Part shown: positions 1 to 7,215 of the stretch, piece after piece
Layout: every line of letters begins with the position of its first letter
How positions within the stretch are numbered: position 1 is the stretch's first letter
From: Acidobacteriota bacterium
GTDB taxonomy: Bacteria > Acidobacteriota > Polarisedimenticolia > J045
Reading direction: 5' to 3'
Length of the DNA stretch: 8,775 nucleotides
Assembly: GCA_027001345.1 (NCBI GenBank)
Contig: JALTMS010000694.1
Coordinates: 1 to 8,775 of the forward strand
Position numbers and translations under genes: made by a program
Notes under the pieces: generated by a model
Database searches by the model: none
Told to the model about the DNA's origin: nothing
Seen by the model: the letters and a program-made list of their open reading frames with translations, nothing else

Positions 1-298
1 GGCGCGCTGGGGCGGGGACGAGTTCGCCATCGTGCTGCCCGAGACCGACGGCGCCGGTGCGCGAATCATGGCCGACCGGATCTGCGAGAGGATCCGAGAG
101 AAGGTCTTTCTGCGGGAAATGGACCTCGAGGTGCGCCTGTCGGCGAGTATCGGCGTGGCGGCCTGGCCGCAGAACGGGCCGACAGCGGCGACGCTGCTGG
201 CGGCGGCGGATGCGGCGATGTACCGGGTGAAGAACTCGGGCAAGGACGGGGTCCATGTGGCTCACGAAGGCGAGAAAACCGTGCTCGAACCCGCATGA
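1..298 (+). CDS. GGDEF-domain protein (probable diguanylate cyclase), C-terminal part only
   Basis: This is the 3' end of a gene that starts upstream of the window; the reading frame begins at base 2. The first residues read ARWGGDEFAIVLPETD, the complete GGDEF signature of diguanylate cyclases, which make cyclic di-GMP from two GTP. The later family blocks are also present: SASIGVAAWP, then DAAMYRVKNSGKDGV near the end. About 98 residues are visible and the protein ends shortly after the domain, so GGDEF is the C-terminal domain. The metal- and GTP-binding residues of the signature are intact, so activity is plausible. The inhibitory I-site (RxxD, a few residues before GGDEF) and any sensor domain lie outside the window and cannot be judged. 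The gene runs in the same direction as mreB, 221 bp upstream of it, and is probably a separate transcription unit. Confidence 0.93.
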   Translation, partial: ARWGGDEFAIVLPETDGAGARIMADRICERIREKVFLREMDLEVRLSASIGVAAWPQNGPTAATLLAAADAAMYRVKNSGKDGVHVAHEGEKTVLEPA

Positions 299-303
299 TG
301 ATG

Positions 304-332
304 TTGTGCCGAAAGGTCGAGACCGCTAGCAT
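304..332 (+). promoter_or_regulatory. Candidate sigma70-type promoter upstream of mreB
   Basis: TTGTGC (304-309) and TAGCAT (327-332) are separated by exactly 17 bases. The -35 matches consensus at 3 of 6 positions (TTG) and the -10 at 4 of 6 (TA..AT). The pair sits just after the end of the GGDEF gene and would leave a leader of about 180 bases before mreB. This is pattern matching in GC-rich DNA, so it is a weak call. Confidence 0.3.
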
Positions 333-483
333 TTGTTCGTCATGGGCCGTGACGTGCCGCGCTGTCCGGCCTCTGGCGGCCCGGGAACCGACGTGGTGGC
401 GGCTCTCGAAGGCATCCGGGCGGTTCCACCCGACGCGGCAGGATCTGTCCACGACACGCGCTGTGGCCCGCTAGGGCTCTTTT

Positions 484-499
484 CCCCGCCCTGGCGGGG
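484..499 (+). promoter_or_regulatory. GC-rich hairpin in the mreB leader
   Basis: CCCCGCC (484-490) and GGCGGGG (493-499) are perfect inverted arms. With a physically reasonable loop this is a 6-bp GC stem with a CCTG loop. It lies 6 bases upstream of the ribosome binding site (GGGGAGGA, 506-513). No T-run follows on either strand, so it is not a classical terminator. A role in mRNA stability or translation of mreB is only a possibility. Confidence 0.4.
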
Positions 500-519
500 C
501 TCTCCGGGGAGGAACCGGG

Positions 520-1551
520 TTGGCTTTCTGGCCTCGCTCACTGCTTTCGTTGTTTTCCAACGATCTGGCGATCGATCTCGGCACGGCCAATACCATCGTG
601 TTTGCCCGGGGCAAGGGGATCGTCGTCAACGAACCCTCCATCGTCGCGGTCAATCAGAAGACGGGCCGGGTCGAGGCCGTCGGACACGAGGCCAAGGAGA
701 TGCTCGGCAGGACGCCCGGGAACATCATGGCCATCCGGCCGATGAAGGACGGCGTGATCGCCGACTTCGAGCACACCGAGAGGATGCTCGAGTACTTCAT
801 CCGCCGGGCCCACAATCGCCGCCTCGGTGTCCGGCCCCGAATCGTCATCGGCGTGCCTTCCGAGATCACCCAGGTCGAAAAGCGGGCCGTGCGGGATTCG
901 GCATACAAGGCCAAGGCCACGGAGGTCTATCTCGTCGAACAGGCGATGATGGCGGCCATCGGAGCGGGGCTGCCGATCACCGAGCCGACCGGCAACATGA
1001 TCATCGACATCGGTGGCGGTACGACCGATATCGCGGTGATCTCGATGGCCGGGATCGTCTACAGTCGCTCGGTGCGTGTGGCCGGCAACGAGATGGACGA
1101 GGCGATCATTCAGTACATTCGCAAGAAGCACAATTTGCTGATCGGCGAGCGCACCGCCGAGGAAATCAAGATCAAGATCGGTTCGGCTTTCCCCCTCGAC
1201 GAGGAGATGAGCATCGAGATTCGCGGGCGCGATCTGGTGGAGGGCATTCCCAAGACTCTCGAGATCACCGATGAGGAGATTCGTGAGGCGCTGGCCGACA
1301 CGGCGTCGGTGATCGTCGATGCCACCCGGGTGGCCCTCGAACAGATTCCGCCGGAACTCTCAGCGGACATCGGTGATCGGGGTATCATCCTCGCGGGCGG
1401 CGGGGCGCTGCTGCGCAACCTGGACAAGAGGCTGAGGGAAGAGACCGGGCTGCCCGTCAGCCTGGCGGAAGAACCCCTGGCCTCGGTGGCCCTGGGCATC
1501 GGGCGGATGCTCACCGACTTCGATCTTCTTCGGAAAGTCTGCATCGATTGA
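520..1551 (+). CDS. mreB: Rod shape-determining protein MreB (bacterial actin homologue)
   Basis: MreB is a cytoplasmic ATP-binding actin homologue that forms membrane-attached filaments directing lateral wall synthesis by the Rod complex. The 343-residue product has the usual family length. Actin-fold nucleotide motifs are all present: phosphate-1 DLGTANT (residues 19-25), phosphate-2 DIGGGTTD (163-170) and the adenosine motif GIILAGGGALL (288-298). The acidic residue E140 lies in the conserved VYLVEQAMMAAIGAG block. The first residues (AFWPRSLLSLFSN) look like a short amphipathic membrane-binding segment. The start is TTG at 520, chosen because a strong Shine-Dalgarno GGGGAGGA (506-513) stands 6 bases before it and because the family block (LAIDLGTANT) begins about 15 residues in. 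The gene is first in a five-gene rod operon and ends 9 bp before mreC. Identification is essentially certain. Confidence 0.98.
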   Translation: MAFWPRSLLSLFSNDLAIDLGTANTIVFARGKGIVVNEPSIVAVNQKTGRVEAVGHEAKEMLGRTPGNIMAIRPMKDGVIADFEHTERMLEYFIRRAHNRRLGVRPRIVIGVPSEITQVEKRAVRDSAYKAKATEVYLVEQAMMAAIGAGLPITEPTGNMIIDIGGGTTDIAVISMAGIVYSRSVRVAGNEMDEAIIQYIRKKHNLLIGERTAEEIKIKIGSAFPLDEEMSIEIRGRDLVEGIPKTLEITDEEIREALADTASVIVDATRVALEQIPPELSADIGDRGIILAGGGALLRNLDKRLREETGLPVSLAEEPLASVALGIGRMLTDFDLLRKVCID

Positions 1552-1560
1552 GCGGCATGT

Positions 1561-2430
1561 ATGACCCAGCGGCAGGTCACCCTCCTCTATCTCGCCACGG
1601 CACTGGTCCTGCTGGCGTTGATGGCGGCGCAGGTTCAGCGAGAGGATTCGGGGACGGCGCTGGGTAACTTCACCCGGGCGCTGACCGCGCCGGTGGTGGG
1701 GGCCGTTTCCTGGGTCGGAGCCTCGTTGTCGAGTGCCTGGCATGGCTACGTGGCCCTGCGTGGTGCGGAGGAGGAGAACCGGCGACTGCGGCGCGAGCTG
1801 AGCCTGCTGCAAGCCCGCCTGGCTCGCCGGGAAAGTCAGGCCCTCGAGAACCGCCGTCTCCAGATGCTGCTCGACCTGCGGCAGGTCGATCCCTTCGCAA
1901 GGGGAACGGTGGCCCGGGTGGTGTCCTTCGTCAGTGAAGGCCCCCTCTCTCGTGCCGTGCTGGTCGATCGGGGCCGGGCGCAGGGTGTCGGCCAGGACTG
2001 GATCGCCCTGCAGGGTGCCGCCGTCGTCGGTCGCATCGTCCATGCCGGCGCTTCCCTCTCCGAACTGATGCTGATCTCCGACCCCGACAGTGGGGTCGCC
2101 GCCCGGCACCAGGACGAGCGCTTCGCGGGGATCCTGCGGGGCGGCAACCGGGGGCCCGCGCGCTGGATGCCTCTCGAGTACGTGCCCAAGGACAAGCCCA
2201 TCGCCGTTGGAGACGTGGTGGTCACTTCCGGTCTCGACGGCCTGTTTCCGCCGGGGCTGTTGCTCGGTTGGGTGCGCAGCATCGACGATGCCTCGCCACT
2301 GACCTGGAGCGTGGCGGTCGAGCCGGCCTTCGATGCCTCGCGTCTCGAGGAGGTCTTGCTGCTGCCGCCGGCTCGCGCCACCGGGCCCGAGTCCGACGCC
2401 GGCGAGTCTTCCCGGGCAGGTGAGCGATGA
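1561..2430 (+). CDS. mreC: Rod shape-determining protein MreC
   Basis: MreC is a bitopic inner-membrane protein whose periplasmic part contacts PBP2 and activates the Rod complex. The 289-residue product shows a short cytoplasmic tip and one membrane segment at about residues 7-24. A charged heptad-like region (about 66-105, rich in E, R and L) is the expected dimerising coiled coil. The beta-rich MreC domain follows from about 112 to 268, with the family block GDVVVTSGLDGLFPPGLLLG (217-236). The C-terminal 20 residues are polar and probably disordered. ATG 1561 starts 9 bp after the mreB stop. The Shine-Dalgarno is poor (GAGCGG overlapping the mreB stop at best), suggesting dependence on ribosomes arriving from mreB. 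The nearby ATG at 1557 is in another frame. The 3' end overlaps mreD by 4 bp. Confidence 0.97.
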   Translation: MTQRQVTLLYLATALVLLALMAAQVQREDSGTALGNFTRALTAPVVGAVSWVGASLSSAWHGYVALRGAEEENRRLRRELSLLQARLARRESQALENRRLQMLLDLRQVDPFARGTVARVVSFVSEGPLSRAVLVDRGRAQGVGQDWIALQGAAVVGRIVHAGASLSELMLISDPDSGVAARHQDERFAGILRGGNRGPARWMPLEYVPKDKPIAVGDVVVTSGLDGLFPPGLLLGWVRSIDDASPLTWSVAVEPAFDASRLEEVLLLPPARATGPESDAGESSRAGER

Positions 2431-2903
2431 GACTCAAGGCGCTGTTGCTGCTTACCGGAGGCGGCGTGGTGCTGCGGGCCCTGCTCGGTCTGTGGCCGGG
2501 CCTGGCGCTGGTGAGTGATCCGATGCTGGTCCTGGCGGTGCTCGCCGCCCTGCCGGGAAGGATGGATCGAGCCCTCGGTGCGGCCGTGCTCGCCGGTATC
2601 TTGCAGGATGCCTGGCTCGGGCGGTGGTACGGTGAGTTTGCCTTCATCTACCTGGTGGTGGTGTTCTTCCTCTCCCTGTTCGCCGGATGGGTCGATCTGG
2701 TTCGGCCCCTGTCGACGATCCTTGCCCTGGCGGCGGCCACGGTCGCGAGCTGGGGGTTGCAGCTCGGCCTGTCGGCGGCCTTCGATCATCCGGTCGCTGA
2801 CCTGCCCGGGGCGGGGGTCTGGCTGGGGGCGATGGCGGTCAACGTGGTGCTCGGCCTGCTGGCTCGACCGGTGGTCCGGCGTCTGAAGGGGTACGAGAGT
2901 TGA
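2427..2903 (+). CDS. mreD: Rod shape-determining protein MreD
   Basis: This is a small, very hydrophobic protein of 158 residues, typical of MreD, the polytopic inner-membrane partner of MreC in the elongasome. I count about five candidate membrane segments (roughly residues 5-25, 31-45, 50-65, 72-88 and 95-118), with another near 131-147. The best family signature is GAAVLAGILQDAWLG (51-65), matching the G..aGllqD motif of MreD. The start ATG at 2427 forms an ATGA overlap with the mreC stop and is preceded by an AGGTGA-like Shine-Dalgarno (2418-2423), implying translational coupling. MreD sequences are weakly conserved, so position between mreC and PBP2 carries much of the assignment. The 3' end overlaps the PBP2 start by 4 bp. 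Confidence 0.94.
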   Translation: MRLKALLLLTGGGVVLRALLGLWPGLALVSDPMLVLAVLAALPGRMDRALGAAVLAGILQDAWLGRWYGEFAFIYLVVVFFLSLFAGWVDLVRPLSTILALAAATVASWGLQLGLSAAFDHPVADLPGAGVWLGAMAVNVVLGLLARPVVRRLKGYES

Positions 2904-4738
2904 GGCTCGACTACCGTCATCTCAAGCCCTACCGCGACTATCAGTACTCGCGGATGCTCGGTCGCCGCCTGCTGGTCCTCAAGGTCCTGATCATCGCGGG
3001 CTTCGTACTCTACGGCGGCGTCTTCTGGTACCTGCAGGTGGTTCAGGGTGGGGAGTACCGGCGCAAGGCGGAAGACAACCGCCTGCGGCAGCAGATCCAG
3101 CGGCCGGTGCGCGGGCCGATTCGCGACAACCACGGTGCCCTGCTGGCCACCAACCGGCCCTCCTTCTCGGTTCGCCTCGATCGCCAGCGCTGCGAGGATC
3201 CCCTCGCGGTGATCGATGCACTCTCCGATCGTCTGGGGGTCGATCCCGGACCGATCCGCGAACTCTACGAGCGTCAGAAGGAGCGGCCTCGCTTCCTGCC
3301 CGTCCTGCTGATGCCCGACGTGGGGCTGGAGACCGCGGCGCGGATCGAGGCCCAGAGTCTCGAGTTGCCCGCGGTGGACGTGGTAGTGGAGGCCAAGCGC
3401 TACTATCCCCTGGGGGCGGCGGCGGCCCACGTGCTGGGCTACACCGGCGAGGCGACACGCGACGAGGTGCGTCGCGGGGCGCCGAATCTGCTGCCCGGTG
3501 ATCGGGTGGGTCGGATCGGCGTGGAGCGCGCCTGGGACGACTTCCTCCGCGGACGCCACGGCCTGGTGCTCGAGGAAGTCAATGCCAGCGGTCGCCCGCT
3601 GATGGTGGTGGCGGCCAAGCGCCCGGTTCGTCATGGCCAGACTCTGACCACGACCCTCGATGCGGCGATGCAGGCCGATCTGGCCCGGGCCTTCGGTGAT
3701 CATGCAGGCGCTGCGGTGTTCCTCGATCCTCGTAGCGGCGCGGTGCGAGCGCTGTATTCGGCTCCCTCGTACGATCCCAACCTCTTTGCCGGCCGGGTGT
3801 CTTCGGCGACCTGGAAGGCCCTGCGGGAGGATCCGAGCCGCCCGCTCCAGAATCGGGCGGTGGCGGGAGTCTATTCGCCGGGGTCGACCTTCAAGCTGAT
3901 CGTCGCTGCTGCGGCCCTCGAGGAGGGTGTGCTCGAGCCGGGGGAGGAGATCTTCTGCGGTGGGCAGGCGCGTTTCTACGGGCAAGTGCGCCACTGCCAT
4001 CGCCGCTGGGGCCACGGCAAGATCGGCTTGCAAGAGGCGATCGAGCGCTCGTGCAACATCTTCTTCTACACCCTCGGCCAGCGCCTGGGCATCGAGGCGA
4101 TCGAGAAGTGGAGCCGCCGTTTCGGCCTCGGATCGGCCACCGGTCTCGATCTCGGCGGTGAGGTCAGCGGGCTGGTGCCCTCCAACGAATGGAAAATGCG
4201 CACTCGGGGCGAACCCTGGTTTCCGGGCGAGACGATCTCGGTGGCCATCGGCCAGGGCCCGCTGAACGTCACACCGATTCAACTCGCCGTGCAGGCTGCG
4301 GTGATCGCCAACGGCGGCCTGCGGGTCCGACCCTTCCTGCGCCAGCGAGAAGGTGCGGCGCCCGAGCCGATCGGCCTGTCGCCCGAGGTGATCCGGGAGT
4401 TGACCCGGGCGATGGTCGCGGTGGTGCAGGGTGAGGGAGGAACGGCCCACAAGGCGCGGATCCCCGGCGTGGTCCTGGCGGGCAAGACCGGTACGGCCCA
4501 GGTCGTGGCCCTCGATGCCGAAAACGATCCCGGTGATCACGCCCTGTTCATCGGTTTCGGACCGCTACCCGATCCCGAGCTGGCCTGGGCGGTGATCGTC
4601 GAGCACGGGGGCCACGGTGGTGAGCTGTCGGCCCCGATCGTGCGCGAGGTGGTGCGCGGCTATCTCGAACGCCAGGGGCGCCTGGCGCCGACCGCTCCCC
4701 GTCAGGTGGCCCGGAGGAGGGGCGATGACGGCCTTTGA
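2900..4738 (+). CDS. mrdA: Penicillin-binding protein 2, elongasome-specific peptidoglycan transpeptidase
   Basis: This class B PBP cross-links new peptidoglycan in the lateral wall in partnership with RodA. The 612-residue product has a short cytoplasmic tail and one membrane anchor (about 23-47). The PBP dimerisation/pedestal region begins with RGPIRDNHGALLATN (71-85). The transpeptidase domain (about 265-590) has all three active-site motifs: S329-T-F-K332 (nucleophile serine), S384-C-N386 and K529-T-G-T. Cys353, Cys366, His372 and Cys385 probably form a zinc site (see findings). The start is TTG at 2900, overlapping the mreD stop as TTGA, with Shine-Dalgarno AAGGGG (2886-2891) 8 bases upstream. 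The next in-frame ATG is at residue 19 and would trim the cytoplasmic tail. The protein ends in a basic tail and its gene overlaps rodA by 14 bp. PBP2 rather than PBP3 (FtsI) is indicated by the operon and by the HCH...GHG block before SCN. Confidence 0.97.
   Translation: MRLDYRHLKPYRDYQYSRMLGRRLLVLKVLIIAGFVLYGGVFWYLQVVQGGEYRRKAEDNRLRQQIQRPVRGPIRDNHGALLATNRPSFSVRLDRQRCEDPLAVIDALSDRLGVDPGPIRELYERQKERPRFLPVLLMPDVGLETAARIEAQSLELPAVDVVVEAKRYYPLGAAAAHVLGYTGEATRDEVRRGAPNLLPGDRVGRIGVERAWDDFLRGRHGLVLEEVNASGRPLMVVAAKRPVRHGQTLTTTLDAAMQADLARAFGDHAGAAVFLDPRSGAVRALYSAPSYDPNLFAGRVSSATWKALREDPSRPLQNRAVAGVYSPGSTFKLIVAAAALEEGVLEPGEEIFCGGQARFYGQVRHCHRRWGHGKIGLQEAIERSCNIFFYTLGQRLGIEAIEKWSRRFGLGSATGLDLGGEVSGLVPSNEWKMRTRGEPWFPGETISVAIGQGPLNVTPIQLAVQAAVIANGGLRVRPFLRQREGAAPEPIGLSPEVIRELTRAMVAVVQGEGGTAHKARIPGVVLAGKTGTAQVVALDAENDPGDHALFIGFGPLPDPELAWAVIVEHGGHGGELSAPIVREVVRGYLERQGRLAPTAPRQVARRRGDDGL
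4713..4720 (+). promoter_or_regulatory. Strong ribosome binding site fixing the rodA start inside the PBP2 gene
   Basis: GGAGGAGG lies 4 bases (GGCG) before ATG 4725, within the last codons of the PBP2 gene. It decides the rodA start against the longer in-frame GTG at 4617, which has no comparable site and would add 36 arginine- and proline-rich residues unlike any RodA N-terminus. Confidence 0.8.
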
Positions 4739-5819
4739 GGAGCGCACCGACACCACGATGCTGCTCCAGCTCGTGCTGCTGGGCCTGATCTCCGTGATCG
4801 CCGTCGCTTCGGCGACTCACGGCGACGAAGCGACGCTGTGGACCTCTGCCGCGACTCGTCAGGTGATCTACCTGGTGGTGGGCGTGGTGGTCTTCATCCT
4901 GGTTCAACGGGTGGACTACCACGACTGGGCCGAGCTGTGGCCGGTGTTCTATGGGGCCGGCCTGCTGCTGCTCGCCGTGCTTCCCCTGGTGGCCCGCCCG
5001 ATTTCGGGAGCGCGTTCGTGGCTCGAACTCGGGCCCCTGCGCCTGCAGCCCTCCGAGCCGATGAAGCCGGTCGTCGCCCTGGCGGCGGCGGCCTTCGCTT
5101 GCGGCAGCCGGGGCAAGCTCAGCCTCTCCCGGTTGCTGGCCCTCGGGGTCGTGGTGGGCCTGCCGATGGGCCTGATCGCCATCCAGCCCGACATGGGCAC
5201 GGCTCTGACCTTCATCCCCCTGTTCCTGGGGGTTGCCTGGCTGGCCGGCATTCGCCCTCGGGTTCTGCTCAGTCTCGCCGTGATCGCGGCACTGGCCGCC
5301 CCGATCGCCTGGTTCGTGGTGCTCGAGCCGTACCAGAAAGAACGCATCCTGACCGTCTTCGACCCGGGTCGCGATCCCTCCGGCACGGGCTACCAGGTCA
5401 TTCAGTCCCGTATCGCCGTGGGCTCGGGCGGCGTGGCCGGCAAGGGTCTGTTCCGCGGCAGCCAGTCGCGACTCAATTTCCTGCCCGCTCGCCAGACGGA
5501 TTTCATCCTCGCGGTGCTGGCCGAGGAAGTGGGGTGGATCGGCGTGATCGCCGTGCTCTCCCTCTACCTGGCCTTGCTGCTACGCACCTTGCGCACGGCA
5601 GCCATCGCCCAGGACGCCCTCGGCACGTTCCTCTGCGTGGGGATCGCCAGCATCTGGGCCGGGCAGATTTTCATCAACGTGGGGATGGTGACCGGGATCT
5701 TGCCGACCATTGGTGTGCCGTTGCCGATCCTCTCGTTCGGCGGTTCGTCGCTGGTGGCCACGTTCCTGGCCTTCGGCCTGGTCGCCTCGGTGCGCCTCCG
5801 TCGCCTCGTCAACGCCTGA
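4725..5819 (+). CDS. rodA: RodA, SEDS-family peptidoglycan glycosyltransferase
   Basis: RodA polymerises lipid II into glycan strands in the inner membrane together with PBP2. With the ATG at 4725 the product is 364 residues, the usual RodA size, with about ten hydrophobic segments. SEDS landmarks are clear: RSWLELGPLRLQPSE (97-111), IAIQPDMGTAL (151-161), the GSGGVAGKGLFRGSQSRLNF region (233-252) leading to TDF (258-260), AEEVGWIG (266-273), and NVGMVTGILPTIGVPLPIL followed by SFGGSS (318-342). Asp259 occupies the conserved aspartate needed for SEDS polymerase activity in studied RodA proteins. Two motif departures are visible: LPARQTDF where LPExHTDF is usual, and QPSEP where QPSE plus an aliphatic or aromatic residue is usual. 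RodA rather than FtsW is favoured by pairing with PBP2 and mreBCD. It is the last gene of the operon. Confidence 0.96.
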   Translation: MTAFEERTDTTMLLQLVLLGLISVIAVASATHGDEATLWTSAATRQVIYLVVGVVVFILVQRVDYHDWAELWPVFYGAGLLLLAVLPLVARPISGARSWLELGPLRLQPSEPMKPVVALAAAAFACGSRGKLSLSRLLALGVVVGLPMGLIAIQPDMGTALTFIPLFLGVAWLAGIRPRVLLSLAVIAALAAPIAWFVVLEPYQKERILTVFDPGRDPSGTGYQVIQSRIAVGSGGVAGKGLFRGSQSRLNFLPARQTDFILAVLAEEVGWIGVIAVLSLYLALLLRTLRTAAIAQDALGTFLCVGIASIWAGQIFINVGMVTGILPTIGVPLPILSFGGSSLVATFLAFGLVASVRLRRLVNA

Positions 5820-5977
5820 GAGGTCGTCCGAGAATATGGCTCTCCTCGACTCCGGATCCGGGACGGGGGATAGACGACTCGAGGCTCGATCCTGCCGGCC
5901 GCTGGCGGTGCGCTGCTGAGAATCTTCCTGCGCGGTGGCGTGCCTGCGTCAATCCCCTGCGATCGTCCCGGGCCACG
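5820..5977. other. Convergent gap between rodA and the dehydrogenase gene
   Basis: This 158-bp non-coding stretch lies between two genes whose 3' ends face each other. It contains a perfect 10-bp palindrome CCGGATCCGG (5852-5861), enclosed by the inverted pair CCTCGA (5844-5849) / TCGAGG (5878-5883). No T-run follows these, so no standard intrinsic terminator can be called on either strand. The short open frames here lack third-position G/C bias and ribosome binding sites. Confidence 0.5.
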
Positions 5978-6994
5978 TCACGGCGAGTAGCGCTGGCGGA
6001 TGCGGGGCAGGAGGTAGGCCCGGAAGGCGGCTTCCAGATCGTGGTGGGGGGCGAAGCTCCAGTCCTCCCGAGCCGCACTGTCATCGACGGCCGCGGGCCA
6101 CGAATCGACGATCGCCTGCCGCTTGAGATCCGGCTCGAAGCGGATCTCCGCGCCGGGGAAGTGGTGGGTGACGATATCTCGTACTTCTGCGGCTGACGGG
6201 TTGAACGCGGCGATGTTGTAGACGTTCTTGCGCAGGCGAGTGGGGTCGGCTTCCATCAGGGCGAAGATCGCATCGACGGCATCGGGCATGGTCATGAAGG
6301 GGATGCGGGCGTCTTCCCGGACGAAGCAGGCATAGGGCTGGCCCTGGGCGGCGGCGTGGATCATTTCCGGGACGAAATCGCTGGTGCCTCCGGAGGGCAC
6401 GGTCTCGGCGCTGATCAGGCCCGGGAAACGGATGCCGCGAAAGTCGATGCGCCGGGTCTGAGGCTCGGCGTCGAGCTGCTTGTAGTGCCACTGGAAGTAG
6501 CGGCCGAGCTGCTCGCAGTAGAGCTTGTTGATCCCGTACATCGTGATCGGCCGGCCCCAGTCTTCCTCGCGCACCTGACCGGCAGCCGCCTTGGTGGCCA
6601 GGTCGGGAAGCCCGTAGGCGGCGATCGAACTGGGATAGAAGAAGCGGACCGTGTGGCCGTGGCTCAGGCCCTGGGCCTGAGCAAAGCGCAACAGGCGAAT
6701 CGTCCCTTCCACGTTGACCTGGTGGGCGGTGATCGGCGTGAACTCGCTGCGCGTCGAGAGCAGGGCGGCGAGATGGAAGACCGTGTGCACCTCGTAGCGG
6801 GCGAGGATCCGGTCGAGCAACTCCTCGTCGAGGATCGAGCCGGTGAAATGCTGGGCGACGAGTTGCTCGAGTTCGGGGGGCAGTGCTTGCAGGTCGAGGG
6901 TCAGGATCTCGACCCCCTGCTCGGCGATGCGGCGGATCAGGGCGTGACCGATCTCACCCGCGGCTCCGGTGATCAGGACAACGGTTTGGCGCAT
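5978..6994 (-). CDS. NAD-dependent epimerase-type dehydrogenase, probable L-threonine 3-dehydrogenase
   Basis: This is an extended short-chain dehydrogenase. The closest match I recognise is the epimerase-like L-threonine 3-dehydrogenase family, which oxidises threonine to 2-amino-3-oxobutyrate with NAD. From the chosen start (338 residues), the Rossmann motif GAAGEIG is at 10-16, with D34 at the end of beta-2 suiting NAD rather than NADP. The catalytic set is PSSIAAYG (121-128) and Y153-GIN-K157. Family-specific blocks are FPGLIS (190-195), SGGTSDF (201-207), YNIAAFNPSAAE (259-270) and VDSWPAAVDDSAAREDW (296-312), the last close to the IADSWP..IDDS.AREDW block of characterised enzymes. The start at 6994 is preferred over ATG 7048: it has GGAG 9 bases upstream and puts the Rossmann motif where the family has it. 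Another sugar-nucleotide or related SDR activity is less likely. It is transcribed divergently from the PLP enzyme. Confidence 0.85.
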   Translation of the reverse strand: MRQTVVLITGAAGEIGHALIRRIAEQGVEILTLDLQALPPELEQLVAQHFTGSILDEELLDRILARYEVHTVFHLAALLSTRSEFTPITAHQVNVEGTIRLLRFAQAQGLSHGHTVRFFYPSSIAAYGLPDLATKAAAGQVREEDWGRPITMYGINKLYCEQLGRYFQWHYKQLDAEPQTRRIDFRGIRFPGLISAETVPSGGTSDFVPEMIHAAAQGQPYACFVREDARIPFMTMPDAVDAIFALMEADPTRLRKNVYNIAAFNPSAAEVRDIVTHHFPGAEIRFEPDLKRQAIVDSWPAAVDDSAAREDWSFAPHHDLEAAFRAYLLPRIRQRYSP

Positions 6995-7215
6995 GGTGCT
7001 CGACTCCGGTTGGGAGGGGCTGGTCTGAGAGAACGAAGGCTCGGCCATCCTTCCCCGGGTGTCAACCCACCACTCTCATGGGCCTTCGAAGCGACGGGGT
7101 GATGAAGAGGGTGGGACCGGGCCGTCGGCGGCGAGCGGAGCTATACTTGCCGGCCCACAGAGCCTTCCCCCCCGCCGCGCTGTCCGCGGAAACGCCACCG
7201 AGGAGTCTCCGGCCC
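6995..7215. promoter_or_regulatory. Divergent intergenic region between dehydrogenase and PLP-enzyme genes
   Basis: This 221-bp region must hold promoters for both flanking genes. On the plus strand TATACT (7142-7147) is a good -10 hexamer and would give a leader of about 60 bases, but no convincing -35 stands 16-18 bases before it. On the minus strand a perfect TTGACA (7065 down to 7060) lacks a recognisable -10 at standard spacing. A Shine-Dalgarno GAGGAG (7200-7205) serves the gene at 7216. No clear operator repeat or riboswitch was seen. Confidence 0.45.

Noticed and set aside
2786..4540. A 584-codon open frame on the minus strand opposite PBP2
   Set aside because: It mirrors a certain gene with strong third-position G/C bias, which leaves antisense frames open in high-GC DNA. 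Its translation is low-complexity, rich in H, R and G, with no recognisable domain and no ribosome binding site.
4617..4724. A longer rodA starting at GTG 4617
   Set aside because: The extension lies wholly inside the PBP2 gene in another frame, lacks a good Shine-Dalgarno and is arginine/proline-rich. ATG 4725 has GGAGGAGG just upstream.
5852..5861. CCGGATCCGG palindrome as a terminator for rodA
   Set aside because: It has no loop and no following T-run, and short GC palindromes are expected by chance in this composition.
4838..6196. A 452-codon plus-strand open frame over rodA and the following gap
   Set aside because: It is out of frame with rodA, its translation is G/R/P-rich with no family signature, and it runs into the dehydrogenase gene on the other strand.
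6995..7048. A start for the dehydrogenase at ATG 7048, adding 18 residues
   Set aside because: The purine-rich stretch before it abuts the ATG with no spacer. The added residues are Ser/Pro-rich, and the family starts just before the Rossmann motif, as from 6994.
7060..7065. A perfect TTGACA on the minus strand as the dehydrogenase promoter
   Set aside because: No acceptable -10 stands 16-18 bases downstream, so it is not called as a promoter on its own.
7078..7215. A start for the PLP enzyme at ATG 7078
   Set aside because: The extra 46 residues are basic and low in complexity, and the -10-like TATACT lies inside them. ATG 7216 has GAGGAG 10 bases upstream and gives the standard family length.
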